Of a stretch of DNA of 64,000 bases, positions 10,763 to 22,457 are shown in pieces; within the stretch, counting starts at the first letter, position 1, and each line of letters opens with the position of its first letter. The notes beneath the pieces were generated by a model that was not told where the DNA came from, did not search any database, and worked only from the letters and a program-made list of their open reading frames with translations. The translations under genes and the position numbers were made by a program. This stretch comes from Erythrobacter sp. HKB08 (lineage in GTDB: Bacteria; Pseudomonadota; Alphaproteobacteria; Sphingomonadales; Sphingomonadaceae): positions 1,781,501-1,845,500 of the forward strand of contig NZ_CP035310.1 of NCBI RefSeq assembly GCF_004114695.1, written 5' to 3'.

Positions 10763-11230
10763 ATGGAAAAGGTTCCGATGCTGGCCGAAGGCTATGAAAA
10801 GCTGACGGCTGACTTGAAGGCATTGCGCGCCGAGCGACCGAAGATCGTCGATGCGATCGAAGAAGCGCGCGCGCATGGCGACCTCTCCGAGAACGCCGAG
10901 TATCACGCGGCGAAGGAGCGTCAGGGTCAGATCGAAGCGCAGATCGCGGACATCGAAGACCGCGTCAGCCGCGCGCAGATCATCGATCCGACCACGCTTT
11001 CGGGCGACAAGGTGGTGTTCGGTGCGACCGTCACCTTGCTCGACGAAGACGACAAGCCGGTGAAATACCAGATCGTCGGCCAGACCGAGGCCGATGCAAA
11101 GGGTGGCCGGATTTCCTACAACTCGCCGCTCGGCCGTGCGCTGATCGGCAAGCGTGTCGATGACGAGATCGAAGTGACTGTCCCTTCGGGCGACAAGTTC
11201 TACCTGATCGAGAAGATCGAATACATCTGA
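10763..11230 (+). CDS. greA: Transcription elongation factor GreA
   Basis: Binds the secondary channel of RNA polymerase and stimulates transcript cleavage to rescue backtracked complexes. The 155-residue protein has the N-terminal coiled coil (about 8-75) whose tip carries the acidic catalytic pair in [15 protein letters not shown], and a C-terminal FKBP-like domain ([15 protein letters not shown]). Start [14 protein letters not shown] and length are standard. It is separated from carB by 112 bp with a nested hairpin and ends at a strong terminator, so it may be an independent transcript. Confidence 0.97.
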   Translation: MEKVPMLAEGYEKLTADLKALRAERPKIVDAIEEARAHGDLSENAEYHAAKERQGQIEAQIADIEDRVSRAQIIDPTTLSGDKVVFGATVTLLDEDDKPVKYQIVGQTEADAKGGRISYNSPLGRALIGKRVDDEIEVTVPSGDKFYLIEKIEYI

Positions 11231-11254
11231 TCCGGCTGACGGCAGATACAAAGA

Positions 11255-11281
11255 GGGCGGCCTTCGCGGGCCGCCCTTTTT
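11255..11281 (+). terminator. Intrinsic terminator of greA
   Basis: Stem gggcggcc (11255-11262) and ggccgccc (11269-11276), 6-nt loop, followed by five T (11277-11281). It lies 24 bp past the greA stop and just before the converging DUF4170 gene. Confidence 0.92.
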
Positions 11282-11290
11282 CGTTGGTGG

Positions 11291-11521
11291 TCAGCCTTCC
11301 GGGGTGAGCAGTTCGTGGACCGGAACCACGACATATTTCATTTCCGCATCGTCGACCGTGCGCTGCGCATTGGCGCGCCATGCTTCGACGGCATTGTCGT
11401 AATCGCTGAACACGCCAACCACGTGGATGCTTTCGGGATCCTGGAATTCGAACGAGCGCGGATCGGTCACGCGGCCGCCCATCACGAGGAACAGCTTCTG
11501 GACTGGTTTGATATCGGACAT
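11291..11521 (-). CDS. DUF4170-like small protein
   Basis: A 76-residue protein beginning MSDIKPVQKLFLVMGG (ATG 11521). The pattern of a short beta strand (LFLVMGGRV), IHVVGVFSDYDNAVEAWRA and a C-terminal YVVVPVHELLTP fits the DUF4170 family of alphaproteobacteria, whose function is unknown. No signal peptide or membrane segment is present, so it is probably cytosolic. It faces greA across a terminator and stands apart from the next gene by about 100 bp. A longer N-terminal reading is possible but lacks conservation and a ribosome-binding site. Confidence 0.75.
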   Translation of the reverse strand: MSDIKPVQKLFLVMGGRVTDPRSFEFQDPESIHVVGVFSDYDNAVEAWRANAQRTVDDAEMKYVVVPVHELLTPEG

Positions 11522-11623
11522 TGGGGTTGTTGCCTTTGCCTGGGGAGAATTCGAGGGCGCACATAGCGAAAACGGCGCGTCGGGCAAGCCCGCGCGCCGT
11601 TTCCAACTACGTATTCAAGCTGC

Positions 11624-12115
11624 TCAGCGGCCGAGGCGCGACTTCACATTGCGAACCGAACGGCCGGCCTGGCGCGCTGCCTTGCGACCGAGGAATCGGA
11701 CGTTATCCGCCCCGTCGCCCGCGAGATGGGCTGCGCTGCGCTTGGCCGAACGGGCGCTGTGCGCAACGTCGTCACCGAAATCTTCGAGCTTGTCGCGGCC
11801 GGTACGCGCGGCATCGCCTGCCGCATCGAGCATGCCGGTCGCATAAGCGAGGCCGAGTTCTGCAGCCACCGACGCAAGCGAGCTTGCACGGGCGCCAGCC
11901 TGGCGCGCAACGCGGCGACCCGGGCGCGTCATTGCACCGATAGCGAGGCCGATGACGGCGACGCCGGCAACGGCGGTAATCGGGTGCTCTTTCACGAACT
12001 CGGTCGCGCTATTGGTGGCATCGCGAGCATAATCGGCGACCGAGCGCTGCGCATTGCGCTGCTCGCCCGCTTCGATCTTGGCTCTCAATTCGTCTCTCTT
12101 GGCATCGTCAACCAC
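11624..12115 (-). CDS. YqjD/ElaB-like envelope protein
   Basis: A 163-residue basic protein, MVDDAKRDELRAKIEAGEQ. After a charged helical N-terminus comes the pattern FVKEHPITAVAGVAVIGLAIG (about 40-60), a short hydrophobic segment preceded by a Lys-Glu-His-Pro turn, as in the YqjD/ElaB/DUF883 group of ribosome- or membrane-associated proteins. The rest is rich in Ala, Arg and Gly and probably alpha-helical. The family assignment rests on this layout and is tentative. It is the last of four consecutive - strand genes with similar size and character, which suggests a shared role at the inner membrane. Confidence 0.7.
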   Translation of the reverse strand: MVDDAKRDELRAKIEAGEQRNAQRSVADYARDATNSATEFVKEHPITAVAGVAVIGLAIGAMTRPGRRVARQAGARASSLASVAAELGLAYATGMLDAAGDAARTGRDKLEDFGDDVAHSARSAKRSAAHLAGDGADNVRFLGRKAARQAGRSVRNVKSRLGR

Positions 12116-12162
12116 GGGGCTTCTCCAATTTCTCTAACTATAGTCGAACCGAGGGGGCCGGT

Positions 12163-12524
12163 TCATTGTTCCTCGTCAAATGGCGCTTCGTCGTATTCGT
12201 CCCAGAATTCGCCCTGTTCGCCATCTTCGTAGTCTTCTTCCTCGCTCGCGAACTCGTCATCGAACAGGCTCATGATCGGGTTGCGCGCGAACCAGAGCAC
12301 GACCGCTGCAACCAGCGCAGCGAGCAGGCCCTTGTTGTCGTCGGCGACCTCTGCAGCATCTTCATATACGTCGGTCGCGCCTTCGCTCATGCGCCGGGCG
12401 AAGCGGGAGACCAGGCCTTCGGTGCTGAAGTCGGTCTTCACATGCTCGACGTCCGCCTTCACCAGGGCGAGCGCGGCATCGCGCAGCGCGCGATCTTCGA
12501 GCAGCTGCCGGTCGATCGACTTGC

Positions 12525-12528
<4 letters not shown>
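12163..12528 (-). CDS. Acidic-tailed single-pass membrane protein, function unknown
   Basis: A 121-residue protein, MSKSIDRQLLEDRALRDAA. It has a soluble N-terminal helix region of about 70 residues, one membrane segment (LLAALVAAVVLWFA, about 68-81), and a C-terminal tail that is almost entirely Glu, Asp, Tyr and Phe (DDEFASEEEDYEDGEQ onward). The first base quartet overlaps the end of the upstream holin-superfamily gene by 4 bp, so they are translationally coupled. No named family is recognised. The acidic tail could offset the basic YqjD-like neighbours, but that is speculation. Confidence 0.75.
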
Positions 12529-15201
<2,673 letters not shown>

Positions 15202-15254
15202 GATTGCTAGAGCGGCAAACTCTCCATAAGGTTCCAAAACCTTTGGGAGAGGGT

Positions 15255-16325
15255 ATGAGCGATTTTCCTTCGCATCCGGATGCAGTTACGCCGGATTGGC
15301 TGACCGATTGCCTGCGCCGCGACGGGCGCTGGAACGACGTGGTGGTGAACGATGTTGGCTGGCAGGCCATCGGCACCGGCCAGGTCGGTGACAGCGTGCG
15401 CTTCACCTTGAGGTGCGACGGGGAAGGGCCTGCGACGCTAGCGGGCAAGTTCCCCGCGGCCGACGAAACGAGCAGGGGTACTGCGGTCGGTTTCGGTCTC
15501 TATGCGAAAGAGGTCGGGTTCTACCGAGAGATCGCGCCTCACCTTGCTACCCGCACGCCGCATTGCTTCGCCGCTCACGTGTCGGATGACGGCAGCGAGT
15601 TCATCCTCCTGATGGAAGACTGCGGTCCGGCAGAGCAGGGGAACCAGCTCGAAGGCTGCAGCGACGATCACGCGCGCGAGGCCATGCGGCAGCTGGCGGG
15701 ACTGCACGGACCTAGCTGGGGCAAGCAGGAATGGTTCGCCCACGACTGGCTCGACCAGAAACCCGAGATGAAAGCGATGCTCGCCGCAGCCTATCCGCAG
15801 GCAACGGCGGTCTTCGCGGATCGCTACAGAAACGATCTCCCAACCGAATTGATGGAAATTTGCCACGCGCTCGGTGCGCATGCGGAAGGGTGGGTCCAGC
15901 GCGAGGCCGACAAGCGATGCCTCGTCCATGGCGACTTCCGTCTCGACAACATGCTGTTCGACATTCGCGGCGGGGCCGAACCCATGGCGACGCTCGACTG
16001 GCAGACACTCGTCGCGAGCGATGGGCTGGTCGATGTCGGCTATTTCCTCGGTGCAGGGATCAAGCCCGAGCAGCGCGAGCGGATCGGCGACGAACTGCTC
16101 GGCATCTATCGCAAGTCTCTCGCCGCGCATGGCGTTGAGCGAGACGAAGAAGAGGAAGCGCGCGGTCTCAGGTGGGGCGCGCTGCATGGCGTTTCGACCG
16201 CCGTGTTCAGCGCCGCTTTCGTCGAGAGGACCGAGCGCGGGGACAAGATGTTCCTCGCCATGGCCGATGGAGCAACGAGACTGGCGCGCGAGCTCGATGC
16301 GCTGCAGGTTCTGGAGGAATTGTAG
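15255..16325 (+). CDS. Aminoglycoside phosphotransferase (APH)-family kinase-like protein
   Basis: A 356-residue protein of the APH/choline kinase-like superfamily. It starts at MSDFPSHPDAVTPDW (ATG 15255, preceded by GGGAGAGGG). The nucleotide-binding lobe contains LAGKFPAA with the ATP-binding Lys (about 78); the catalytic loop LVHGDFRLDNMLF carries the catalytic Asp (about 224) and Asn; the metal-binding Asp is in ATLDWQTL (about 246). Related proteins in sphingomonads and mycobacteria are often annotated as phosphotransferases linked to lipid or steroid use; the substrate is unknown and drug resistance should not be assumed. The next gene starts 3 bp after its stop, so the pair is co-transcribed. 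Confidence 0.85.
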   Translation: MSDFPSHPDAVTPDWLTDCLRRDGRWNDVVVNDVGWQAIGTGQVGDSVRFTLRCDGEGPATLAGKFPAADETSRGTAVGFGLYAKEVGFYREIAPHLATRTPHCFAAHVSDDGSEFILLMEDCGPAEQGNQLEGCSDDHAREAMRQLAGLHGPSWGKQEWFAHDWLDQKPEMKAMLAAAYPQATAVFADRYRNDLPTELMEICHALGAHAEGWVQREADKRCLVHGDFRLDNMLFDIRGGAEPMATLDWQTLVASDGLVDVGYFLGAGIKPEQRERIGDELLGIYRKSLAAHGVERDEEEEARGLRWGALHGVSTAVFSAAFVERTERGDKMFLAMADGATRLARELDALQVLEEL

Positions 16326-16327
16326 AG

Positions 16328-17416
16328 ATGCTGACCAAGGGCGACGAATACCCGCTTCACCAGACACCTGAGCCGATCGCCTATTCCGGTACGGACCGGA
16401 ATTTCTACGACCGCTATTTCTTCAATGGATATGCGCCGGACGGCTCAGGCTTCTTCGCGCTCGCTTTCGGGGTCTATCCGCATCTCGACGTGGCGGATGC
16501 GCATTTTTCCTGCATCCGCGACGGCAAGCAGCATTCGATCCATGCGAGCCGGGAACTGGCGATGGAGCGGCTCGACCTGCACTGCGGCCCGATACGCATC
16601 GAAGTGGTCGAACCTCTCAAGAAACTGCGCCTCATCGTCGAAGATTTCGAAGGCATTTCCGCCGAGATCGATTTCACTGCGCGGGGATTCCCGCTGGAGG
16701 AGCCGCGCTTCACCCATCGCATCGGCCCGCGTACCTTCATGGACTACACAAGGATGACCCAGAACGGGCGCTACTCGGGCTGGATCAGCGTCGATGGTGA
16801 AAGGCGCGAGATCGGCGAGGGCACATGGGGCACGCGCGATCGTAGCTGGGGTGTGCGCCCGATCGGCGCCCGCGACATGCAGCCCATGCCCGGCACGCCG
16901 ATGCCGAGTTTCTTCTGGCAGTGGACGCCGGTGAACCTGCCGAGCGGCAGCCTCTTCTTCCACATCAATGCGGAAAAGGACGGTCACGCCTGGAATACGC
17001 GCGCGGCGTGGTTGCCCGAGGGCGGCGACGTCGGTGACATCGTCGAAGGTCACGGCTTATTGGAAGCCAAGCTGGTGACGGGAACACGCTGGCCCGAGAG
17101 CGGCATCCTCGAGCTGGATATTCCCGGGGGTCCGAAGAGGATCGAATTCGCGCCGGTCGAGCGATTCCAGATGCGAGGGCTAGGATACACGCATCCGGAA
17201 TGGGGCCACGGCATGTACCATGGTGCGCTGAAAGTCGCGCGGGAGGATTTCGCACTGGACGAGGTCGAGCCGCTACAGCCGGATAACCTGCACGTCCAGT
17301 CGATCTGCGAGGTTACGAGCGATACCGGCGAAACGGGAACCGGTGCGTTCGAACAGCTGATTATCGGGCCATATAGCCCGCTTGCCCTGAACGAGTTCCT
17401 CTCCGGCGCTGACTAG
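16328..17416 (+). CDS. Uncharacterised protein paired with the phosphotransferase (possible DUF7064/DUF7065 type)
   Basis: A 362-residue soluble protein, [19 protein letters not shown], with no signal peptide or membrane segment. It is rich in Trp, Gly and beta-strand patterns ([37 protein letters not shown]), like the two-domain lipocalin-type fold of AttH/CrtC relatives. Proteins of this type are commonly encoded next to APH-like phosphotransferases, and I believe they match the Pfam families DUF7064/DUF7065, but this is from memory. Start is 3 bp after the kinase stop. The 3' end overlaps ribH on the other strand by 4 bp. Function unknown. Confidence 0.75.
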   Translation: MLTKGDEYPLHQTPEPIAYSGTDRNFYDRYFFNGYAPDGSGFFALAFGVYPHLDVADAHFSCIRDGKQHSIHASRELAMERLDLHCGPIRIEVVEPLKKLRLIVEDFEGISAEIDFTARGFPLEEPRFTHRIGPRTFMDYTRMTQNGRYSGWISVDGERREIGEGTWGTRDRSWGVRPIGARDMQPMPGTPMPSFFWQWTPVNLPSGSLFFHINAEKDGHAWNTRAAWLPEGGDVGDIVEGHGLLEAKLVTGTRWPESGILELDIPGGPKRIEFAPVERFQMRGLGYTHPEWGHGMYHGALKVAREDFALDEVEPLQPDNLHVQSICEVTSDTGETGTGAFEQLIIGPYSPLALNEFLSGAD

Positions 17417-17835
17417 CCTGCAAACCGGCCCTGAAGATCGAGCAGAGAAAGAGCCGCTTCGGCCGCTTCGCCGCCCTTGTTCTTCTGCGCCGGATCGGCA
17501 CGGACGATGGCCTGCTGTTCGTTCTCGACGGTGAGGATACCGTTACCGATTGGAATGCCATCCATGGTCAGCGCCATGATGCCGCGCGCGCTTTCACCGG
17601 CGACGATCTCGAAGTGATAGGTCTCGCCGCGAATGACAACGCCGATAGCAACGAAGCCGTCGAACTGGCCGCTTTCGGCGGCAAGCGAGATTGCGCCCGG
17701 AATTTCGAGCGCCCCGGGAACGGTCAGGACCTCGACCTCATGTCCAGCCTTCTGCAGCGCGGCTTTCGCGCCGGCGATGAGCATGTCGTTGAGGTGGTCG
17801 TAGAACCGGGCTTCGACGATCAGGAAGCGCGCCAT
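17413..17835 (-). CDS. ribH: 6,7-dimethyl-8-ribityllumazine synthase
   Basis: Condenses the ribityl-pyrimidinedione intermediate with dihydroxybutanone phosphate in the penultimate step of riboflavin synthesis. The 140-residue protein has the family landmarks: [17 protein letters not shown] at the N-terminus, [11 protein letters not shown] at about 39-49, [19 protein letters not shown] at about 63-81 with the catalytic His in the TYHFE segment, and [13 protein letters not shown] at about 97-109. It stands alone here, away from other rib genes, as one of possibly several ribH copies. Oligomer state cannot be read from sequence. Confidence 0.95.
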   Translation of the reverse strand: MARFLIVEARFYDHLNDMLIAGAKAALQKAGHEVEVLTVPGALEIPGAISLAAESGQFDGFVAIGVVIRGETYHFEIVAGESARGIMALTMDGIPIGNGILTVENEQQAIVRADPAQKNKGGEAAEAALSLLDLQGRFAG

Positions 17836-17903
17836 GAATTTCTCCGCAAATCAGGTTGCGGCGCGGGTAGCGGCGTTTCCGGCGATTGGGAAGGGGGGAA
17901 GGA

Positions 17904-17979
<76 letters not shown>

Positions 17980-18090
17980 ACACTTCCTTGCGGAAAACCG
18001 GAGGGGATACGAATCACCGCGTCCGGGGAGGCGCTGCATATAGCGAGTGTTTTGCCGATGAAAAGGGCAAAACGCACTTGCTGGATGCGC

Positions 18091-18387
18091 TTACCGGGAT
18101 GACAGCCGGATGATCGAACCCAACGGGTCGTGAAGGGTCTCCTCGACCTCGATCATACCGGTGCGCTGCAAAGCCTCAACGGCCTTCAGCACGCGCGGTT
18201 GCGAGACGCCTAGGATGCCGTGGAGGTCGCGGATTGCGATCCCTGCGTCGGGGGCGCTCAGCGTCGACAAAGCGGCCGAGATCGCGGCCTGCGTTTCAAG
18301 CACGGGGTCGGTCTCGACCCTCGTCGTGCCGTGGCGTTTCAGACGTGCAGGAACCCTTGCGACCCTGCTCCAGATTGCTTCGATCAT
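18091..18387 (-). CDS. Small winged-helix-like DNA-binding protein
   Basis: A 98-residue protein. The stretch IAIRDLHGILGVSQPRVLKAVEALQRTGMIEVEETLHDP (in parts around residues 49-90) has the shape of a MarR/ArsR-type winged helix: helix, helix-turn-recognition helix and a beta hairpin wing. The first 45 residues are not like a known family. It is encoded divergently from a LuxR-type regulator, with 167 bp between the starts, an arrangement often used for autoregulation or cross-regulation. Ligand unknown. Shown by pattern only, so the family name is left open. Confidence 0.7.
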   Translation of the reverse strand: MIEAIWSRVARVPARLKRHGTTRVETDPVLETQAAISAALSTLSAPDAGIAIRDLHGILGVSQPRVLKAVEALQRTGMIEVEETLHDPLGSIIRLSSR

Positions 18388-18554
18388 GTCCTGGCTTCAC
18401 GCAATGCCACGCGCATCCGACGCTCGGATGGAACTGTGGCTGTATCTGTTGTTGCAGTCGAAGCGCTCCTCGATGCCGGGAGCCATTTGTCATTCGACAA
18501 AAGCGCGTTATTCTTTCGGGGTTCTTTCCTCAAGTCCTACAGGAGGGGGACAGG

Positions 18555-19277
18555 GTGGGTCCTGAAACGAGCCTGGAGCGCGAGATCGCGCAGGAAGATG
18601 ACGTGGCCAGCGTCCTCCAGCTTGTGCGCGATGAAGCCGAGAGGCTGGGCTTCATCCGCGAGGCCTATCATTTCTATCCGCGCTTCGACGTGCCGACATC
18701 GCCGCGGGCCATGATCTATGCCGACGGCTTCCCAAAAGGATTTACGGACAGGTATGGCGACCCCGATTTTCGCGCGAAGGACCCCATACCCCAGTACGTG
18801 ATGAAATCGGGCAATGTCGCCTTCTGGAAAGACATTCTCGAGGAATGCAAGGACGTACCCGGAGTCGCTGAATTCACGCAGCTCGCAGTCGAGGAGGGGC
18901 TGATCCACGGTTTCGGGGTGCCACTGTTCGGGCCCAACAACCGCAACGCCTATGCCAGTTTCGACTTCGGCAGGCCGGTCACCAGCGAGGACGAAGACGC
19001 CATCCTGCGCATAAGGACCTTCGCCCAGATCGCGCATCAGCGAGTTTGCGTGCTGCTCGACAAGGCGAAGGAGGGACCGGAGCTTTCCGAGCGCGAGATG
19101 GAGGTCTTGCGCTGGATCGTGAACGGCAAATCATCCGGCGATATCGCAACGATCATCGGTATCTCGCCCGAGACCATCCGGACCTACACGAAGCGGATCT
19201 ATGCGAAGTTAGGCGCACATGACCGCGTGGGCGCGACGCTTAAGGCGCTCAAGCTCGGCCTCGTGATTCCCAGCTGA
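18555..19277 (+). CDS. LuxR-type regulator with autoinducer-binding-like domain, no luxI seen
   Basis: A 240-residue regulator. GTG at 18555 is chosen because AGGAGG (18541-18546) lies 8 bp upstream; longer readings run through the divergent gene. The N-terminal part (about 20-165) follows the autoinducer-binding layout, with a Tyr-Asp-Pro segment (YGDPDFRAKDPIPQYV near 61-76) and an aromatic pair FWKDI near 84. The C-terminal helix-turn-helix (LSEREMEVLRWIVNGKSS then IATIIGISPETIRTYTKR) is typical LuxR/FixJ. No acyl-homoserine-lactone synthase is found in the window, so it may be a solo receptor. It ends 16 bp from the converging rodA. Confidence 0.88.
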   Translation: MGPETSLEREIAQEDDVASVLQLVRDEAERLGFIREAYHFYPRFDVPTSPRAMIYADGFPKGFTDRYGDPDFRAKDPIPQYVMKSGNVAFWKDILEECKDVPGVAEFTQLAVEEGLIHGFGVPLFGPNNRNAYASFDFGRPVTSEDEDAILRIRTFAQIAHQRVCVLLDKAKEGPELSEREMEVLRWIVNGKSSGDIATIIGISPETIRTYTKRIYAKLGAHDRVGATLKALKLGLVIPS

Positions 19278-19293
19278 GCCGGCAGGGCAAGGT

Positions 19294-20409
19294 TCAGTCG
19301 GAAACGATCCCGCTTTTCTTGCGGTTCCATTTGTCGATCATCATCAGGCTGCCGATGCAGATCATGTTGGTCATCATCGACGATCCGCCATGGCTCATGA
19401 ACGGCAGCGGGATGCCGACGACCGGCGCCAGGCCCATGACCATCATCAGGTTGATCGCGACGTAGAAGAAAATCGTTGCGACCATGCCGACGGCCATCAG
19501 GCGCGAGAACCTGTCTTTCGCGCGCCCCGCGACCTGGATGCCCCAGCGAAGTATCAGGCCGAAGAACAGGAGGACGACGAAGCCGCCGAGCAGACCCCAT
19601 TCCTCTGCCATGGTCGCAAATACGAAATCAGTATGCGGCTCGGGCAGGTAGTTGAGGTGGCTTTGCGAGCCCTGGTTGAACCCCTTGCCGGAGAAACCGC
19701 CCGAACCAATCGCAATCTTCGACTGGGTGATGTGATATCCGGCCCCCAGCGGATCGCTTTCGGGGTCGAGGAAGGTCGTCACCCGGCGCTGCTGGTATTC
19801 CTTGAGGCCGAAGAAGAACGCGAGCGGCGCTGCGATTGCTGCAGCGACCCCTCCCATCACGAACCAGCGCAGCGGGAGGCCTGCCACGAACATGACGACC
19901 GCCCCGCCGAACGCGATGGCGAGCGAGGTGCCGAGATCGGGCTGGAGCAGGACCAGTGCCATCGGGAATGCAATCAGGATCCCCGCAGGCACGAGCGAGC
20001 GCCAGCTCTGGATCAGCCCCGACGGCAGGTTCGAATAGAAATGGGCGAGGGCGAGGACCAGCACCGGCTTCATCAGCTCGGAAGGCTGGATGCGAATGAA
20101 GCCGAGTTCGAGCCAGCGCTGGCTGCCGCCGCCCATGGCCCCGATCGCCTCCACCGCCATCAGCAGCAGCAGGGTGATGCCGTAGGCGGGGAAGGCCATG
20201 AACTGGACGAAACCGCGCGAGAATTGCGTCATCACCACCGCCATCGTCAGGAAGACGGCGAAGCGGATCAGGTGCGACGAGGCGAAAGGCTGCATATTGC
20301 CGCCAGCGGCGGAGAACAGCACCGCAGCGCCGAATGTCACCAGCAGGAACAGTGGGATGAGCATCGCCCAGGGCTGGCGGGCGATGGGCGCGGGAATGAT
20401 CGAGTTCAT
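19294..20409 (-). CDS. rodA: Rod-shape SEDS glycosyltransferase RodA
   Basis: SEDS-family peptidoglycan polymerase that works with PBP2 in the elongasome. The 371-residue protein is mostly membrane helices (about 10). Family landmarks include GSQRWLELGFIRIQPSELMK around 92-111 and LQPDLGTSLAIAFGG around 157-171, and the C-terminal segment GIPLPFMSHGGSSMM around 332-346. The N-terminus overlaps the mrdA stop by 4 bp (ATGA), so the two are coupled. Last gene of the mre operon. Confidence 0.96.
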   Translation of the reverse strand: MNSIIPAPIARQPWAMLIPLFLLVTFGAAVLFSAAGGNMQPFASSHLIRFAVFLTMAVVMTQFSRGFVQFMAFPAYGITLLLLMAVEAIGAMGGGSQRWLELGFIRIQPSELMKPVLVLALAHFYSNLPSGLIQSWRSLVPAGILIAFPMALVLLQPDLGTSLAIAFGGAVVMFVAGLPLRWFVMGGVAAAIAAPLAFFFGLKEYQQRRVTTFLDPESDPLGAGYHITQSKIAIGSGGFSGKGFNQGSQSHLNYLPEPHTDFVFATMAEEWGLLGGFVVLLFFGLILRWGIQVAGRAKDRFSRLMAVGMVATIFFYVAINLMMVMGLAPVVGIPLPFMSHGGSSMMTNMICIGSLMMIDKWNRKKSGIVSD

Positions 20410-22457
20410 TCCGCTTCCTCGATCGCTGACGAATCCACGTTGCGCGAGCGGTTTTCGGCAGCGTCGGCAGCCCGGGTCGCGGGCTGGGCGGCCTCCATGC
20501 GGGCTTCGGCATCGACGCGGTCGAAGATGTCCTCCTCGCGGCGCGGCACCGGCGGGACCGCTTCACCCGCTTCGGCCGCGTAGGCTGCGTATTTGCGGGC
20601 GAGACGCTCCTGCGCAGTACCGCCCCACTGCTTTTCAAGGGCGTAGAGCGCTTCGAGGCCTTTTTGCGGGTCGAACAGGAATGTCGTGACGTCGCGCGCG
20701 ATCGGGTAGGCCGCGCCCGAACCACCGCCATGCTCGATAACCACGGCGCCGGCATATTTCGGCTTGTCGAAGGGCGCGAAGAAAATGAACAGCCCGTGGT
20801 CGCGATACTTCCATGGGCCGGACTTACCGTCCGAAACGCTGAGCGAGACGACCTGGGCAGTCCCCGTCTTGCCCGCGATCAGGATATCGTCGAACGGCAG
20901 CCTGCCGCGTCCCGCCGTGCCGGGACCGTTTACGACGTCGCTCATCGCCTGTCGGATGTAGGTTTTCTGGTCGAGCGGGAAATTGAAGGGTGCGAAGCTC
21001 GGCTTCTTCCGGTCCGCGACCAGCTTGGGCATGACCTGCTGGCCCGTCGCGATACGCGCAGACATGACCGCAAGCTGAAGCGGATTTGCCAGCATGTAGC
21101 CTTGCCCGATGGTCGCGTTGACGGTGTCGAAGGTCTGCCATTCGCGGCCATACTTGTTCTGCTTCCACACGGGGTCCGGGACCGTGCCGTAGAACTGGCT
21201 GACGACCGGGAGGGGGAACTCCTGCCCCATACCGCAACGCCGCGCCATGTTGGCGATCGGGTCCATGCCGACCCGCTGCGCCATCGCGTAGAAATAGACG
21301 TCGCAGCTTTGGTAGATGCCCTTGGCCATATTGACCGCACCATGGCCGCGCCGGTTCCAGCAGCCGAAGACGCGATTGCCGACCCTGAGACCGCCGCCAC
21401 AGAAGACCGTCTCCTCAGGGTCGATGCCCTGTTCCATCAGCGCCATCGAAACCATGGGCTTCACGGTCGACCCAGGCGGGTAAAGGCCTTTGAGGACCTT
21501 GTTACGCAGCGGGACGCGCTCGTCGTCGCGCAGCATGGCATATTCGACGCGACCGATCCCGTCGGAGAAGCTGTTCGGGTCGAAGCTCGGCATCGAGGCC
21601 ATGCAGAGGAGGTCGCCGGTCTCGCAGTCCATCACGACCACGGAGCCGGATTCGAGGCCGATGCGCCGCGCGGCATAATCCTGCAGCGGACCGTCGATGG
21701 TCAGGCGAACCGGATCGCCCTGAACGTCCTCGCGCGTGTCGAGATCGCGCACGATCCGGCCCGATGCCGTCACTTCGACACGCCGCGCACCGGGGACACC
21801 GCGCAGGGTCTGCTCGAATTGCTTCTCCAGCCCGTCCTTGCCGATCTTGTAGCCCGGCGTGATCAGCAGCGGGTTGCGGTCGACCTCGTATTCTTCCGCC
21901 GATGCTGGGCCGACATAGCCGATCAGGTGACCGACGCTGGGACCGGTGGGGTAGAAGCGTGAGAACCCGCGCTGCGGGACGACGCCCGGCATATCGGGCA
22001 GGCGAACGCTGACAGCAGCGAACTGGTCGAAGGCAAGACCGCTTGCGACTTCGATCGGGGCGAAGCCGCGCGATTTGGCCACCTCGTCCTTCAGGTCGCT
22101 GATACGCGCGGCATCGAGCGAGAGCAGTTGGCCCAGCTGGTCGATCGTCGCATCGGGATTGGGTGTGCGTTCGGGAATGATGTCGACGCGGAAATCCGCA
22201 CGGTTGGAAGCAAGCGGGGCGCCATTGCGATCGAGAATCCAGCCGCGGCGCGGAGGAATCAGCGTCAGGTTGACGCGGTTGCTCTCCGACTCGGTCTCGT
22301 ATTTCTCATTCTCGGCAATGGCGATGTAGGCCATTCGCGCAGCGAGCAGCGTGCCCACGCCAAGGCCGCCCGCCGCAATCACGAAAGTGCGGCGGTCGAA
22401 GCGGTTCTGCAGGATAGTCGGGCTGACCGGAGGGGCCGGCCGCTTGCGAAACAGCAT
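20406..22457 (-). CDS. mrdA: Penicillin-binding protein 2 (elongation transpeptidase)
   Basis: Transpeptidase that cross-links peptidoglycan during cell elongation. The 683-residue protein starts at MLFRKRPAPPVSP (ATG 22457, one base overlap with mreD). One membrane anchor lies at about 25-46, then the non-catalytic domain with RRGWILDRNGAPLASNRAD near 69-87, and the transpeptidase domain with active-site Ser in PGSTVKP (SxxK), the SCD variant of SxN in YQSCDVYFY, and KTG in AGKTGTAQ. The C-terminal 90 residues are charged and low in complexity, longer than in E. coli. Overlaps rodA by 4 bp. Confidence 0.96.
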   Translation of the reverse strand: MLFRKRPAPPVSPTILQNRFDRRTFVIAAGGLGVGTLLAARMAYIAIAENEKYETESESNRVNLTLIPPRRGWILDRNGAPLASNRADFRVDIIPERTPNPDATIDQLGQLLSLDAARISDLKDEVAKSRGFAPIEVASGLAFDQFAAVSVRLPDMPGVVPQRGFSRFYPTGPSVGHLIGYVGPASAEEYEVDRNPLLITPGYKIGKDGLEKQFEQTLRGVPGARRVEVTASGRIVRDLDTREDVQGDPVRLTIDGPLQDYAARRIGLESGSVVVMDCETGDLLCMASMPSFDPNSFSDGIGRVEYAMLRDDERVPLRNKVLKGLYPPGSTVKPMVSMALMEQGIDPEETVFCGGGLRVGNRVFGCWNRRGHGAVNMAKGIYQSCDVYFYAMAQRVGMDPIANMARRCGMGQEFPLPVVSQFYGTVPDPVWKQNKYGREWQTFDTVNATIGQGYMLANPLQLAVMSARIATGQQVMPKLVADRKKPSFAPFNFPLDQKTYIRQAMSDVVNGPGTAGRGRLPFDDILIAGKTGTAQVVSLSVSDGKSGPWKYRDHGLFIFFAPFDKPKYAGAVVIEHGGGSGAAYPIARDVTTFLFDPQKGLEALYALEKQWGGTAQERLARKYAAYAAEAGEAVPPVPRREEDIFDRVDAEARMEAAQPATRAADAAENRSRNVDSSAIEEAE

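Noticed and set aside
15255-16325. Aminoglycoside resistance gene
   Set aside because: The APH fold is shared by many kinases; context and divergent substrate lobe give no support for drug resistance.
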